From: Blastococcus sp. CT_GayMR16
Lineage (GTDB): Bacteria > Actinomycetota > Actinomycetes > Mycobacteriales > Geodermatophilaceae
Assembly (NCBI RefSeq): GCF_004570875.1
Contig: NZ_SPQK01000012.1
Location: 1 to 64,000, forward strand
Length of the DNA stretch: 64,000 bases
Direction: 5' to 3'
Shown here: positions 48,771 through 57,233 of the stretch, piece by piece
Layout: every line of letters begins with the position of its first letter
Position numbering within the stretch: position 1 is the first letter of the stretch
The notes under the pieces: model-generated
What the model saw: only the letters and a program-made list of their open reading frames with translations
The model's database searches: none
What the model was told of the DNA's origin: nothing
Program-made: the position numbers and the translations under genes

Positions 48771-48876
48771 GCGTCCTCCGTCGTCTCCGGGCGGTCGCAC
48801 GAGACCGCCGCGCAGGTGGCATCGGCAGATCCCGCCCATCCCGGCACCGGTCCGGCGCACGAGTCACTTCCGTCTC

Positions 48877-49653
48877 TCAGGACGCGGAGCCGTGCCGTCC
48901 GACGAGGTTCCGGAGGCGCTCGAGTGCGGCCCGCACCGGTGCGTCGACCGGGCCGGCCCTCTCCTCGGCCGGGCCCGAGTCGCGCCAGGTGCCCGGCAGC
49001 GGGATGTCCAGGACGGCGCCCCGACGGGCGAGCGGCTGCCGCAGCGGCTGGGCGAAGTCGACGCCGCCGTGCACCTCGACGGTGACCCCGTCCAGCTGGA
49101 GGCGGTCGGCGAGCTGGGCGACCACCCACTCGCCCCACGCGGTGCGGTAGGCGGCCGGCTGGTCGTCGATCTGGATCTCGAAGGGGCTGATGACGTCGGC
49201 GGGGTCGAGCAGCCCGTGCTTGGCGCTGAGCACGAACCACGGCAGCCGGGAGTGGACGGCGTGCTCGCGGGCCCGGGCGAAGCCGTCGCTGCGGAAGATC
49301 TGACCGGCCGCGCCGGACTCGCTCGCCGTGGCCCCCGAGGAGCCGACCAGGACCACCCGGCCCGAACGGACGACGGCGCCGGGCGACGTCCCGCCGTCCA
49401 CCTCGCGGTAGCGCACGTACTGACCGCGGCCCACCCGGTTCAGCAGCGGCTCGCGGTCGGCGAACGGGTTGTGCCCGGTGTGGGTGGCGTTGGCGGTGGC
49501 GAACTGGATGTGGGCGGCGATCGAGGAGACGCCGACGTCCGGACGGCGGGCGCTGACCCAGTTGATGAGGGCGGCGCGGCTGAACGGCTCGGGCAGGGTC
49601 GCGGCCCCGTCCGCGACCAGCTCCCAGATCGTGGGCAGGCCGGCTGTGCTCAT
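48877..49653 (-). CDS. DUF6884/YaaA-like protein with N-terminal helical domain
   Basis: A 258-residue protein. The N-terminal 70 residues look like a winged-helix (FSRAALINWVSARRPDVGVSSIAAHIQFATAN). The second half has the family stretch LPWFVLSAKHGLLDPADVISPFEIQID, shared by DUF6884 and the YaaA fold, and a Trp/Gln-rich end. The usual Cys/Lys cluster after the first strand is absent here (VVLVGSSGATASES). ATG 49653 has GAGGAG upstream. It is upstream of the pseudo-exonuclease on the same strand but 106 bases apart. A nucleic-acid or base-binding role is only suggested by family similarity. Confidence 0.65.
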   Translation of the reverse strand: MSTAGLPTIWELVADGAATLPEPFSRAALINWVSARRPDVGVSSIAAHIQFATANATHTGHNPFADREPLLNRVGRGQYVRYREVDGGTSPGAVVRSGRVVLVGSSGATASESGAAGQIFRSDGFARAREHAVHSRLPWFVLSAKHGLLDPADVISPFEIQIDDQPAAYRTAWGEWVVAQLADRLQLDGVTVEVHGGVDFAQPLRQPLARRGAVLDIPLPGTWRDSGPAEERAGPVDAPVRAALERLRNLVGRHGSAS

Positions 49654-49768
49654 CGATGGCGCTCCTCGGCATGGGCGACGCGTTCTGCACGCTAACGCCG
49701 CAGGGAGGGCTCCGGTAACGGTCGGACCCGAAGAGCACGCCATCGGGCGTACGAGCGTCCCGGCCGCG

Positions 49769-50164
49769 TCAGGACGGGAGGAGGAAGTCGCAGGCGGGGC
49801 CGCTCGCCCGCGCGAGCCGGCGATCGAGGGTCATGACAGGGACGTCGAGCGCCTCGGCCAGGGCGACATATCCGGCGTCGTAGGGGGTCACGGATGGATG
49901 GAGCTCCCAGACCCGGGCCGCAAGGGGCTCGAACGGAAAGACGCTGACCTGCAGCTGGACGAGGTCGTCGTGGGCGAGCGCAGCGACGTCACGGCCCAGC
50001 CACCCGGACAGCACCGAGCGGCGGAGCACGTTCGAGACCTCGACGAACATGTGGGAGGGCGCGGCGAGATCAGTCTGCGCGACCTGCGCCCGAGCCCAGT
50101 CCCCGTCAGCACCGCGGTCGGTCAGTGCGGCGGCAACGGCGGAGGCGTCGATCACGATGGTCAC
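49769..50164 (-). CDS. PIN-domain ribonuclease toxin (VapC/FitB-like)
   Basis: A 131-residue PIN nuclease. VTIVIDASAVAAALTDRG has the first Asp. HMFVEVSNVLRRSVLSG has the conserved Glu. SVTPYDAGYVALAEALDVPVMTLDRRLARA carries the other two Asp. Four acidic positions bind Mg2+ and cut RNA, often tRNA. GTG 50164 overlaps the antitoxin stop (GTGA). It is translated with the RHH antitoxin that masks it. Confidence 0.9.
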   Translation of the reverse strand: MTIVIDASAVAAALTDRGADGDWARAQVAQTDLAAPSHMFVEVSNVLRRSVLSGWLGRDVAALAHDDLVQLQVSVFPFEPLAARVWELHPSVTPYDAGYVALAEALDVPVMTLDRRLARASGPACDFLLPS

Positions 50165-50397
50165 GTGCGGTCGGCGTCCCGCGCGGCCAGGATCTGCTCC
50201 GCCGTCAGATGTGAATCCGTCGTCTCCACCCGTGACCGGACACGAGCCCAGAACAGGTCGGGACTCGGCTTCGCCACCAGCTGCACCAGCTGCAGGCGCA
50301 GGTACTCCTGCAGTGATTGACCCGCGCGGGCCGCACGGGCTGCCAGCTCGTCGCGGATTTCGTCGGGCACATCCCGAATGGTTACGGACACCGGCAT
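50161..50397 (-). CDS. FitA-like ribbon-helix-helix antitoxin
   Basis: A 78-residue protein. MPVSVTIRDVPDEIRDELAARAARAGQSLQEYLRLQLVQL is a ribbon-helix-helix fold for DNA binding, as in FitA and VapB. The tail (TTDSHLTAEQILAARDADRT) would reach into the toxin active site. ATG 50397 has TAGAAT six bases upstream with no ribosome site. It binds its own promoter with the toxin as co-repressor in known family members. Confidence 0.9.
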   Translation of the reverse strand: MPVSVTIRDVPDEIRDELAARAARAGQSLQEYLRLQLVQLVAKPSPDLFWARVRSRVETTDSHLTAEQILAARDADRT

Positions 50398-50403
50398 GCT
50401 GTG

Positions 50404-50409
50404 ATTCTA
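50404..50409 (-). promoter_or_regulatory. leaderless-type -10 box of the toxin-antitoxin operon
   Basis: Reading the minus strand, TAGAAT stands six bases before the ATG at 50397. Upstream, GATATGCATGC (50422-50432) contains short palindromes that could be antitoxin sites. Confidence 0.55.
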
Positions 50410-50584
50410 GCAGCGACGCCTGCGATATGCATGCGTCAGATCGGAGGTTACTGGATTTCGTCACACCTTCCGGACCGAACAGTCCCCTGTGATTCCGGGC
50501 AACGAACCGCCGCATCCGTCACACCCGCCCCTTCCGTCGGGGAGCATGACGGGACCGATCCGTCCGACCCGGTTAACTGGTGAC

Positions 50585-53500
50585 ATGGAGAGCACTGCCG
50601 ACATCCACGTGGGCGACGTCGTCGCCCCGCGGGTGGCGGTCTCCATCGAGATCACGTCCACGCCTGTCCTCAGCTACGCACTCGCGCACAACCGGGTTCC
50701 CGTGGTGTCGCGGCTGGCCATCACGAACTTCGGCGGCCCGGTGCGGGCCGCCACGGTGCGACTGAGCGTCCGCGACGCCGAGGGTCCGATCGCCCGAACC
50801 GTCGAGCTGCTGGCCGACCTCGACGAGGGCCGGACGACGGTGCTCACCGACCTCGGCCTGGTGATGGACCCCGCCGCGATGCTGCACGTCGAGGAGCAGC
50901 GCCCCGGCGTCATCGACGTCGAGGTGCTCTCCGAGGGCGAGGTGCTCGGCGAGGGCAGCCGCGTCGTCCAGGTGCTCGCCGCCCAGCAGTGGCTGGCCAC
51001 TCCCCTGCCGCTGGCGCTGGAGATGCTCGCCGCCTACGTCATGCCCAACCACCCGGCGGTGACCGCCCTGGTGAGCGAGGCTGCCGGGCAGCTGGAGAAG
51101 AAAACCGGCAGCGGCGCCCTGGTCGGCTACTCGGCGACGCCCGAGCGGGTCGACGAGGTCGTGCAGGCGATTGCCGAGGTCATGCACGGCCGCGGCATCC
51201 GCTACAGCGAGCCGCCGCTGTCCTGGTCCGACCTCGGCCAGCAGGTCCGCTCGCCGGGCGACGTCCTCACCTGGCGGGTCGGCACCCCGCTCGACACCGT
51301 CGTCGTCCTGGCGGCCGCCCTGGAGCAGGCCGGCATCCGGCCGCTGCTGTGGCTGGCCGGTGGAATCGGCGGGGGGGAGGGGGAGTCACACGCCTTCCTC
51401 GGCTACTGGCGGGAGGAGCGCAGCGCCGAGAGCGCCGCGACCACCGACGCCGCTCCCCTGGTCAACCTCGTCGACCTCGGCCTGATCGGCCTGGTCGAGA
51501 CCACGCTGCTCACGTCCATGGGCGAGGCCGGCGCCGACCTGCACCGCCCGGCCTACACCGGCTGGCTGACCGGCGAGCTCGATCGGATCCTCGGCGTCAC
51601 CGACGTGCACCGCGCCCGCCGCGACGGGATCTTCCCGCTGCCGGCGCGAGCCCGGGACGAGAGCGGCGTCCTGCAGGTCGTGGAGTACCGCCCCGCCCTG
51701 CACAGCGCACCGGCGAAGGTCGAACCGGCGGCACCGGCGCCGTCGAGCAGGCCCGAGGCCCCGGCGCGGGTGCAGCAGTGGAAGAACTCGCTGCTCGACC
51801 TCAGCCTGCGCAACCGGCTGATCAACTACACCGAGCGGTCCGGACTGGCGCTGGCCATCCCGGGCACCAGCCTCGGCACGCTGGAGAACTTCGTCCACGA
51901 CGGGACGCCGATCACGCTGCTGCCGGCCGACCAGCTGGCCGCCGTCCAGAAGGAACGCGGCATCGCCACCGCCCGCGAGCTGCCCGAGGAGCAGCTCGCC
52001 GAGCTGCTGGTCGACCGCCGTGAGGTGCACGCCGACGTCACCACCGGCGGCTACCTGCCCCGGCTGCGCGGCCTCGCTTACAAGGCGAAGACCGTGCAGG
52101 AGGAGACCGGCGCCAACAACCTCTACCTGGCGCTCGGCAGCCTGGTCTGGGAGCTCGACGGCCGCCCGCTGCGCTCGCCGCTCGTGCTCATCCCGGTCAC
52201 GCTCACCCCTCTCGGCCGCACGGGTCAGTACCGGCTCAGTCTCGACGAGTCCGGCGCGAGCACCCCGAACTACTGCCTGCTGGAGAAGCTGCGCCAGCTG
52301 CACGGCCTCGTCGTGCCGACGCTGACCGAGAACGCCGACGGGGTCCTCGACCTCGAAGGCGCTCTCGAGGCGGTGCGGATCGCGCTGGTCGGGCACGGGC
52401 TGCCCTACCGGGTCGAGGCGACGGCGGACCTGGCGATCCTGCAGTTCGCCAAGTTCCGGCTCTGGAAGGACCTCGACGAGCACTGGGCCGACTTCGCGGA
52501 GAACCCGCTGGTCGCCCACCTGGTGCACGAGCCGACCGAGGCCTTTCCCGACCCGGCCCGCGACGCCGGCGGCTTCGTCGACCTCGACGAGCTCGCCGCG
52601 CAGCTGCCCGTCCCGGCCGACGCCTCGCAGCTGCGGGCGATCGCCGAGGCCGGCGCCGGCCGCACGTTCGTGCTCGAGGGCCCGCCCGGCACCGGCAAGT
52701 CGCAGACCATCACCAACCTGCTCACCCGGGCGGTCGCCGACGGCAAGCGGGTCCTGTTCGTCGCCGAGAAGCGCGCCGCCCTGGACGTCGTCGCGCGCCG
52801 CCTGGACGCCGTCGGCATGGGCATGTTCGCCCTCGACCTGCACGACAAGGGCTCGCGCGCCTCGATGGTGCGGGCGCAGATCCGGCTGGCCCTGGAGCAC
52901 GCGGTCGCCGTCGACGAGCAGGGCCTGGCCGCCGACGAGGAGACGCTGCGCTCGTCCCGCCGGATGCTCGCCCGCTACGCCGACCGGCTGCACGAGGACA
53001 ACGCCGTCGGCCTGTCGCTGTACTCGGCACGCACCTCCGAGCTGGCCGCCGGCACGGACGTCGAGCCGCTGCCGGTGCCCGAGCCGTTCGTCGCCAACGC
53101 CCCCGCCGACGTGCTGCGCGCGGTGCGGGTCGAGCTCGCGCTGCTGCCCGACATCGCCGACCTGACCCGGCCGTCGCTGCGGCACCCGTGGGCGTTCGTC
53201 GACTCCCCCGACATCGACCTGCCGTCGACCCAGGCGGCCGCGGTGTCGGTGGATGCGGCGGTCCGCGCGGCGTCGGCGATCCCGGAGCTGTCGGGGGTGC
53301 TGCGCCGGGCCAGGACCACCGACGAGCTCGACGCGCTCGCCCACGTGCTGAGCGGGCCGGGCAATGGCATGGACGTGGGCCTCGACATCATCGACGAGAC
53401 GTTCACCGAGCTCTGGACGGCGGCGACGTCGGCGGTGCTGGGTGAGATCGCGGCGTTCACCGCGTTCCGCCACCCCGGCCTGGACGTGTGCACCCCGCAG

Positions 53501-56500
53501 GTGCTGACGCTGCCGCTGGCCGAGATCTACGTGGCCGCGCAGACCGCCGCGGCGTCGTCCTGGTGGGGTCGCCGCCGCAAGCTGATCGCGGTGCGTGAGC
53601 AGCTCGCGCCGCACTTCCGCGCCGCCGCGAAGGTGAAGCCGGCCGAGGTGCCCGCGCTGGTCGAGAACCTGTGGCGGGTGCAGACCGCGGTGCAGGCGAT
53701 CGCGGTGCGGGCCGACTCGATCCCGGGCCTGACCGTGCCGGCCGGGTGGAACCCGTTCGTCGACGTCGACCTGCTCGACACCCAGGTGCAGTGGCTGCGG
53801 CGGGCCGGTGCGGCCGTCGACGGGTCCTCGCCCTTCCACGTGGCGCTGCGCAAACTCATCGTCGCCGGGCTGCCGTCCGGGCCCGCCGCGCACGACGCGG
53901 TGGCGCGCCTGCGGGACGGCGTCATCGCGCTGCTCGACGTCTGCTCGAGCTCCCCCGACCAGCTCGCCGCCTGGGCCGGCGACGACGGCTTCGTGCTGCG
54001 CTGGTCGATGACCCGCCCCGAGCGCGGTGTGACTCCGCCCGAGTCCGGCGGGGTCCCCAGCCCGGTGCTGATGTCGCTGCGCCGGTGGATCACGTTCCTC
54101 GACACCCTCGAGCCGCTGCGCTACGCGGGGCTGTTCGACGCGCGCCGGCTGCTGGTGACCGGTGCGGTGCGGGCCGACGACGCCGTCCGCGCCTTCGACC
54201 GCGGGCTCGCCGCGGCGTCGGTGATGGAGCGGCTGGACGCGACCGGGCTCGACCTGTTCGACGCGCAGGCGCACGAGAAGGCGATCCGCCGGTTCACGAC
54301 GGCGTCGCGGGCGGTGCGCGAGCACCTGACGGCAGCGCTAGCGGCTCGCGTTCTTGCGTCCCGGCCCTTCGACGCGGCATCGGGATCCGGCCAGGTCGGC
54401 GCGCTGCAGCGGGAGCTGGCCAAGCAGCGCCGCGGGCTCGGCGTCCGTCAGCTGCTGGCGCAGTACGGCGAGCTGATCACCTCGGTGATGCCGTGCGTGC
54501 TGGTGTCGCCGGACTCGGTGGCCCGCTTCTTCCCGGCTCTCGCCGGCCAGTTCGACCTGGTGGTCTTCGACGAGGCGTCGCAGATCCGGGTGGCCGACGC
54601 GGTGGGCGCACTGGGCCGGGCGCGGGCCGCGGTGGTCGTCGGGGACTCCAAGCAGATGCCGCCGACGTCGTTCGCGGAGCCGTCGTCCGGTGGCGACGAG
54701 TCCACCGACTTCCCCGAGACGACGGTGGAGGACGAGGAGTCGATCCTCAGCGAGTGCGTGCAGGCGCGGGTGCCGCGGCAGTGGCTGTCGTGGCACTACC
54801 GCAGCCAGGACGAGTCGCTGATCGCCTTCAGCAACAACCAGTACTACGAGAACCGGCTGTCGTCGTTCCCGGCGCCGACCCACGGGCGGGCGTCGGCCGA
54901 GCCGGACGGCCGCGGGGTCTCGCTGGTGCGGGTGCCGGGCACGTTCCACCGGTCGAACGCCGGGCGGCTGCTGCGCACCAACCCGATCGAGGCGAAGGCG
55001 ATCGTCGCGGAGATCCGCCGCCGGTTCGACCTGGTGCCGAAGTACGGGGACGGCTCGGACGTCGTCCCGTCGATCGGCGTCGTGACCTTCAACGCGCAGC
55101 AGCGGGCCTACATCGAGGGCCTGCTCCGCGACGCGGACGACGACCGGCTGGCGGCCGCTCTCGACCGCGCCGACGGCGAAGGCCTGTTCGTCAAGAACCT
55201 GGAGAACGTGCAGGGCGACGAGCGCGACGTCGTCTTCTTCTCGACCGGCTTCTCCCCCAACGCGTCCGGCGACCTGCCACTGAACTTCGGACCGCTGAAC
55301 CGGGTGGGCGGTGAGCGGCGGCTCAACGTCGCGATCACCCGGGCCCGGCGCCAGGTCGTCGTCTTCTCCTCGTTCGACCCGGAGCAGCTGCGGGCCGAGG
55401 AGACGTCGTCGATCGGCATCAAGCACCTGCGGGCCTACCTCGACCTGGCGGCGCAGGGCACCGACGTGCTGCCGCGCGACGCCCGCTCGGCGACGGTGAT
55501 CGACCGGCACCGCGAGGAGATCGCGGCCGCGCTGCGGGACCGCGGGCTCGTGGTGCGCACCGACGTCGGGCTGTCGGAGTTCCGTGTCGACCTGTCGATC
55601 TCTCGACAGGTCGATCCGGAGACACCGGTGATGGCGGTGCTGCTGGACGGGCCGTCGTGGGCGCGCCGCCGGACCGTGGGCGACCGCGACGGGCTGCCGG
55701 TCGAGGTGCTGGGCGACATGCTGCGGTGGCCGGCGGTCGAGCGGGTGTGGCTGCCGTCGTGGCTGGCCGATTCCGCCGGGGTCGTCGACCACCTGGTCGC
55801 GTCGGTGGAGACCGTCCCGGTCGCCGCTCCCGCGCCGATCGCGTTCCCGACGGCGGCGGTCGAGTCGTTCAAGGGCGTGGCGGCGCTGCGGTCTGCGGTG
55901 ACATCGGTCGCCGTGCCCAGTCCTGCCCGCCCGAAGGCCGCCCCGAAGCCCGCGGGACCGGTGGTGATGGACGGCGAGACGGCGTTCGTGCCATGGATCC
56001 CGAAGGTCGCCGGGGAGAAGTCGGTGCTCGACGACCTGCCGGCGGCGAAGGCCGCGCGGGTGGTGCGCCGCGTGCTGGCCGCGGGCATCAAGGCAGAGGG
56101 GCCGATCCACGTCGACCGGCTGGCGAAGCTGACGGTCGGTGCTTTCGGGCTGAACCGGTCGAGCGAGGCACGGAAGACCGCGCTGCTGTCGATCCTGCCG
56201 CCGTCGGCCGTGGTCGACGACTACCTGTGGCCCGAGGGGGTCGACCCTGCTGCGTGGACCAAGTTCCGGCGGCAGGTGTCGAGCACGGATCGGCCGATCG
56301 AGCACGTGGCGCCGGAGGAGATCGCGAACGCGATGGCGGCGCTGTGCCGGGCGTCGGCGGGGATGCGCCGCGAGGAGCTGCTCACCCAGGCGGCGGCGGT
56401 GTTCGGCTACAAGCGACGGACGCCGAACGTGACGCCGGCGCTCGAGTCGGCGCTGAAGTGGGCGCTGCACCGCGGCCGCCTCACCGAGCAGCCGTCTGGA

Positions 56501-56515
56501 TTGCTCACGGTCTGA
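50585..56515 (+). CDS. DUF4011 SF1 helicase with Vsr/REase-like and DUF3320 domains
   Basis: A 1976-residue protein. Residues 1-390 are a beta-rich N-terminal region. DUF4011 starts near 396 (VQQWKNSLLDLSLRNRLINYTE). The helicase has Walker A GPPGTGKS (699-706), Walker B DEAS (1329-1332), GDSKQMPPT near 1351, and the late motifs ENVQGDERDVVFFS and LNVAITRARRQVVVF. A PD-(D/E)xK-like nuclease follows (FRVDLSI with Asp1669, then AVLLDGPSW, where the usual Glu of IEcDG is Leu1686). DUF3320 lies near 1790-1976. The domain order resembles the Hhe-type anti-phage protein. ATG 50585 fits the family start. The whole span uses one frame without breaks. Confidence 0.85.
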   Translation: MESTADIHVGDVVAPRVAVSIEITSTPVLSYALAHNRVPVVSRLAITNFGGPVRAATVRLSVRDAEGPIARTVELLADLDEGRTTVLTDLGLVMDPAAMLHVEEQRPGVIDVEVLSEGEVLGEGSRVVQVLAAQQWLATPLPLALEMLAAYVMPNHPAVTALVSEAAGQLEKKTGSGALVGYSATPERVDEVVQAIAEVMHGRGIRYSEPPLSWSDLGQQVRSPGDVLTWRVGTPLDTVVVLAAALEQAGIRPLLWLAGGIGGGEGESHAFLGYWREERSAESAATTDAAPLVNLVDLGLIGLVETTLLTSMGEAGADLHRPAYTGWLTGELDRILGVTDVHRARRDGIFPLPARARDESGVLQVVEYRPALHSAPAKVEPAAPAPSSRPEAPARVQQWKNSLLDLSLRNRLINYTERSGLALAIPGTSLGTLENFVHDGTPITLLPADQLAAVQKERGIATARELPEEQLAELLVDRREVHADVTTGGYLPRLRGLAYKAKTVQEETGANNLYLALGSLVWELDGRPLRSPLVLIPVTLTPLGRTGQYRLSLDESGASTPNYCLLEKLRQLHGLVVPTLTENADGVLDLEGALEAVRIALVGHGLPYRVEATADLAILQFAKFRLWKDLDEHWADFAENPLVAHLVHEPTEAFPDPARDAGGFVDLDELAAQLPVPADASQLRAIAEAGAGRTFVLEGPPGTGKSQTITNLLTRAVADGKRVLFVAEKRAALDVVARRLDAVGMGMFALDLHDKGSRASMVRAQIRLALEHAVAVDEQGLAADEETLRSSRRMLARYADRLHEDNAVGLSLYSARTSELAAGTDVEPLPVPEPFVANAPADVLRAVRVELALLPDIADLTRPSLRHPWAFVDSPDIDLPSTQAAAVSVDAAVRAASAIPELSGVLRRARTTDELDALAHVLSGPGNGMDVGLDIIDETFTELWTAATSAVLGEIAAFTAFRHPGLDVCTPQVLTLPLAEIYVAAQTAAASSWWGRRRKLIAVREQLAPHFRAAAKVKPAEVPALVENLWRVQTAVQAIAVRADSIPGLTVPAGWNPFVDVDLLDTQVQWLRRAGAAVDGSSPFHVALRKLIVAGLPSGPAAHDAVARLRDGVIALLDVCSSSPDQLAAWAGDDGFVLRWSMTRPERGVTPPESGGVPSPVLMSLRRWITFLDTLEPLRYAGLFDARRLLVTGAVRADDAVRAFDRGLAAASVMERLDATGLDLFDAQAHEKAIRRFTTASRAVREHLTAALAARVLASRPFDAASGSGQVGALQRELAKQRRGLGVRQLLAQYGELITSVMPCVLVSPDSVARFFPALAGQFDLVVFDEASQIRVADAVGALGRARAAVVVGDSKQMPPTSFAEPSSGGDESTDFPETTVEDEESILSECVQARVPRQWLSWHYRSQDESLIAFSNNQYYENRLSSFPAPTHGRASAEPDGRGVSLVRVPGTFHRSNAGRLLRTNPIEAKAIVAEIRRRFDLVPKYGDGSDVVPSIGVVTFNAQQRAYIEGLLRDADDDRLAAALDRADGEGLFVKNLENVQGDERDVVFFSTGFSPNASGDLPLNFGPLNRVGGERRLNVAITRARRQVVVFSSFDPEQLRAEETSSIGIKHLRAYLDLAAQGTDVLPRDARSATVIDRHREEIAAALRDRGLVVRTDVGLSEFRVDLSISRQVDPETPVMAVLLDGPSWARRRTVGDRDGLPVEVLGDMLRWPAVERVWLPSWLADSAGVVDHLVASVETVPVAAPAPIAFPTAAVESFKGVAALRSAVTSVAVPSPARPKAAPKPAGPVVMDGETAFVPWIPKVAGEKSVLDDLPAAKAARVVRRVLAAGIKAEGPIHVDRLAKLTVGAFGLNRSSEARKTALLSILPPSAVVDDYLWPEGVDPAAWTKFRRQVSSTDRPIEHVAPEEIANAMAALCRASAGMRREELLTQAAAVFGYKRRTPNVTPALESALKWALHRGRLTEQPSGLLTV
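55587..55614. repeat. perfect 12-base inverted repeat inside the nuclease domain
   Basis: TCGACCTGTCGA (55587-55598) and TCGACAGGTCGA (55603-55614) flank TCTC. It codes VDLSISRQVDP, next to the nuclease metal-binding Asp1669. TCGACAGG also occurs in the palindromic cluster at 22722-22729. Confidence 0.7.
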
Positions 56516-56532
56516 CGGCCGCCCTCCCGAAG

Positions 56533-56614
56533 GTTGATCATCGGCCGCGTACACAGGACACGGCGGGACACGGCGAGACGCGCCGGTGGGCCGAGCACGC
56601 CGGCGATGATCAAC
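56533..56614. repeat. 82-base inverted-repeat element between convergent genes
   Basis: GTTGATCATCG (56533-56543) and CGATGATCAAC (56604-56614) are perfect inverted copies. Between them is a GC-rich stretch with GGACACGGCG-like direct repeats. It separates the helicase and flavodoxin genes and may be a bidirectional terminator or a small palindromic (MITE- or REP-like) element. Confidence 0.6.
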
Positions 56615-56636
56615 TCCGCGAGGGGCGAAGGAGAGC

Positions 56637-57167
56637 TCAGCGGCGGGTGCCGGCCGTGACGATCTCGGCGAGCGCCCTGCCCCACTGACGAGCGCGCTCC
56701 TCCTCGCCGTCGGCGAGCGGACCCTTCGGGTCGACGACGAAGAAGTGCTCCGCGGGGGAGACGAGGGTGAGCCCCAGGCCCTTGAGCAGCTTCTCCTCCG
56801 ACTTCGCCGCGTGATTCAGCTTCGTGACGAGCTTCGGGTGGTCCATGCGGGTGTCGAAGGCGGCCGCCCCGGTGCCCGCCGGGACGCGTGCCGCGTCGAG
56901 CCACTCGTGCAGCCCGGAGCCGGTGTTCTCGACCTGCGCGCCGTACTGCTTCACCGCGCCCTCGCGGGTGGCCGGCTTGGGCATTCCGAAGGCGTGGGTG
57001 GGTCCGCCGACGACGAGCAGCCTCACGTCGGGCCCGACCCCGGTCGGGGCGTCCGCCGCCGACGCGACGTCCGTGGCGAGATGCGCCGACAACCCGGCGG
57101 CGACCGCCCGCGCGATCGTCTCGCTGTCGCCGAAGACCGACTCGTAGACGACCAGTGCCTCACCCAT
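56637..57167 (-). CDS. flavodoxin-like protein
   Basis: A 176-residue flavodoxin fold protein. MGEALVVYESVFGDSETIARAVAAGL is the FMN phosphate loop. RLLVVGGPTHAFGMPKPATREG is the second flavin-contact loop. It lacks a partner domain. ATG 57167 has TACCGT six bases upstream and no ribosome site. Such proteins carry electrons or sense redox state. It is divergent from ilvA with 66 bases between starts. Confidence 0.8.
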   Translation of the reverse strand: MGEALVVYESVFGDSETIARAVAAGLSAHLATDVASAADAPTGVGPDVRLLVVGGPTHAFGMPKPATREGAVKQYGAQVENTGSGLHEWLDAARVPAGTGAAAFDTRMDHPKLVTKLNHAAKSEEKLLKGLGLTLVSPAEHFFVVDPKGPLADGEEERARQWGRALAEIVTAGTRR

Positions 57168-57173
57168 GGCCCG

Positions 57174-57179
57174 ACGGTA
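57174..57179 (-). promoter_or_regulatory. leaderless-type -10 box of the flavodoxin gene
   Basis: Reading the minus strand, TACCGT stands six bases before ATG 57167. Confidence 0.5.
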
Positions 57180-57233
57180 GGTCCGCGCCCCCCGCCGTGG
57201 GGTCGGTCGAGTCGCGGTGGCCAGGATGGCGGC

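Noticed and set aside
51386-54325. A 979-residue frame on the minus strand inside the helicase gene
   Set aside because: It is a composition effect of high-GC coding DNA. The opposite frame has Walker motifs and full helicase logic; this one is Arg/His/Gln-rich with no domain.
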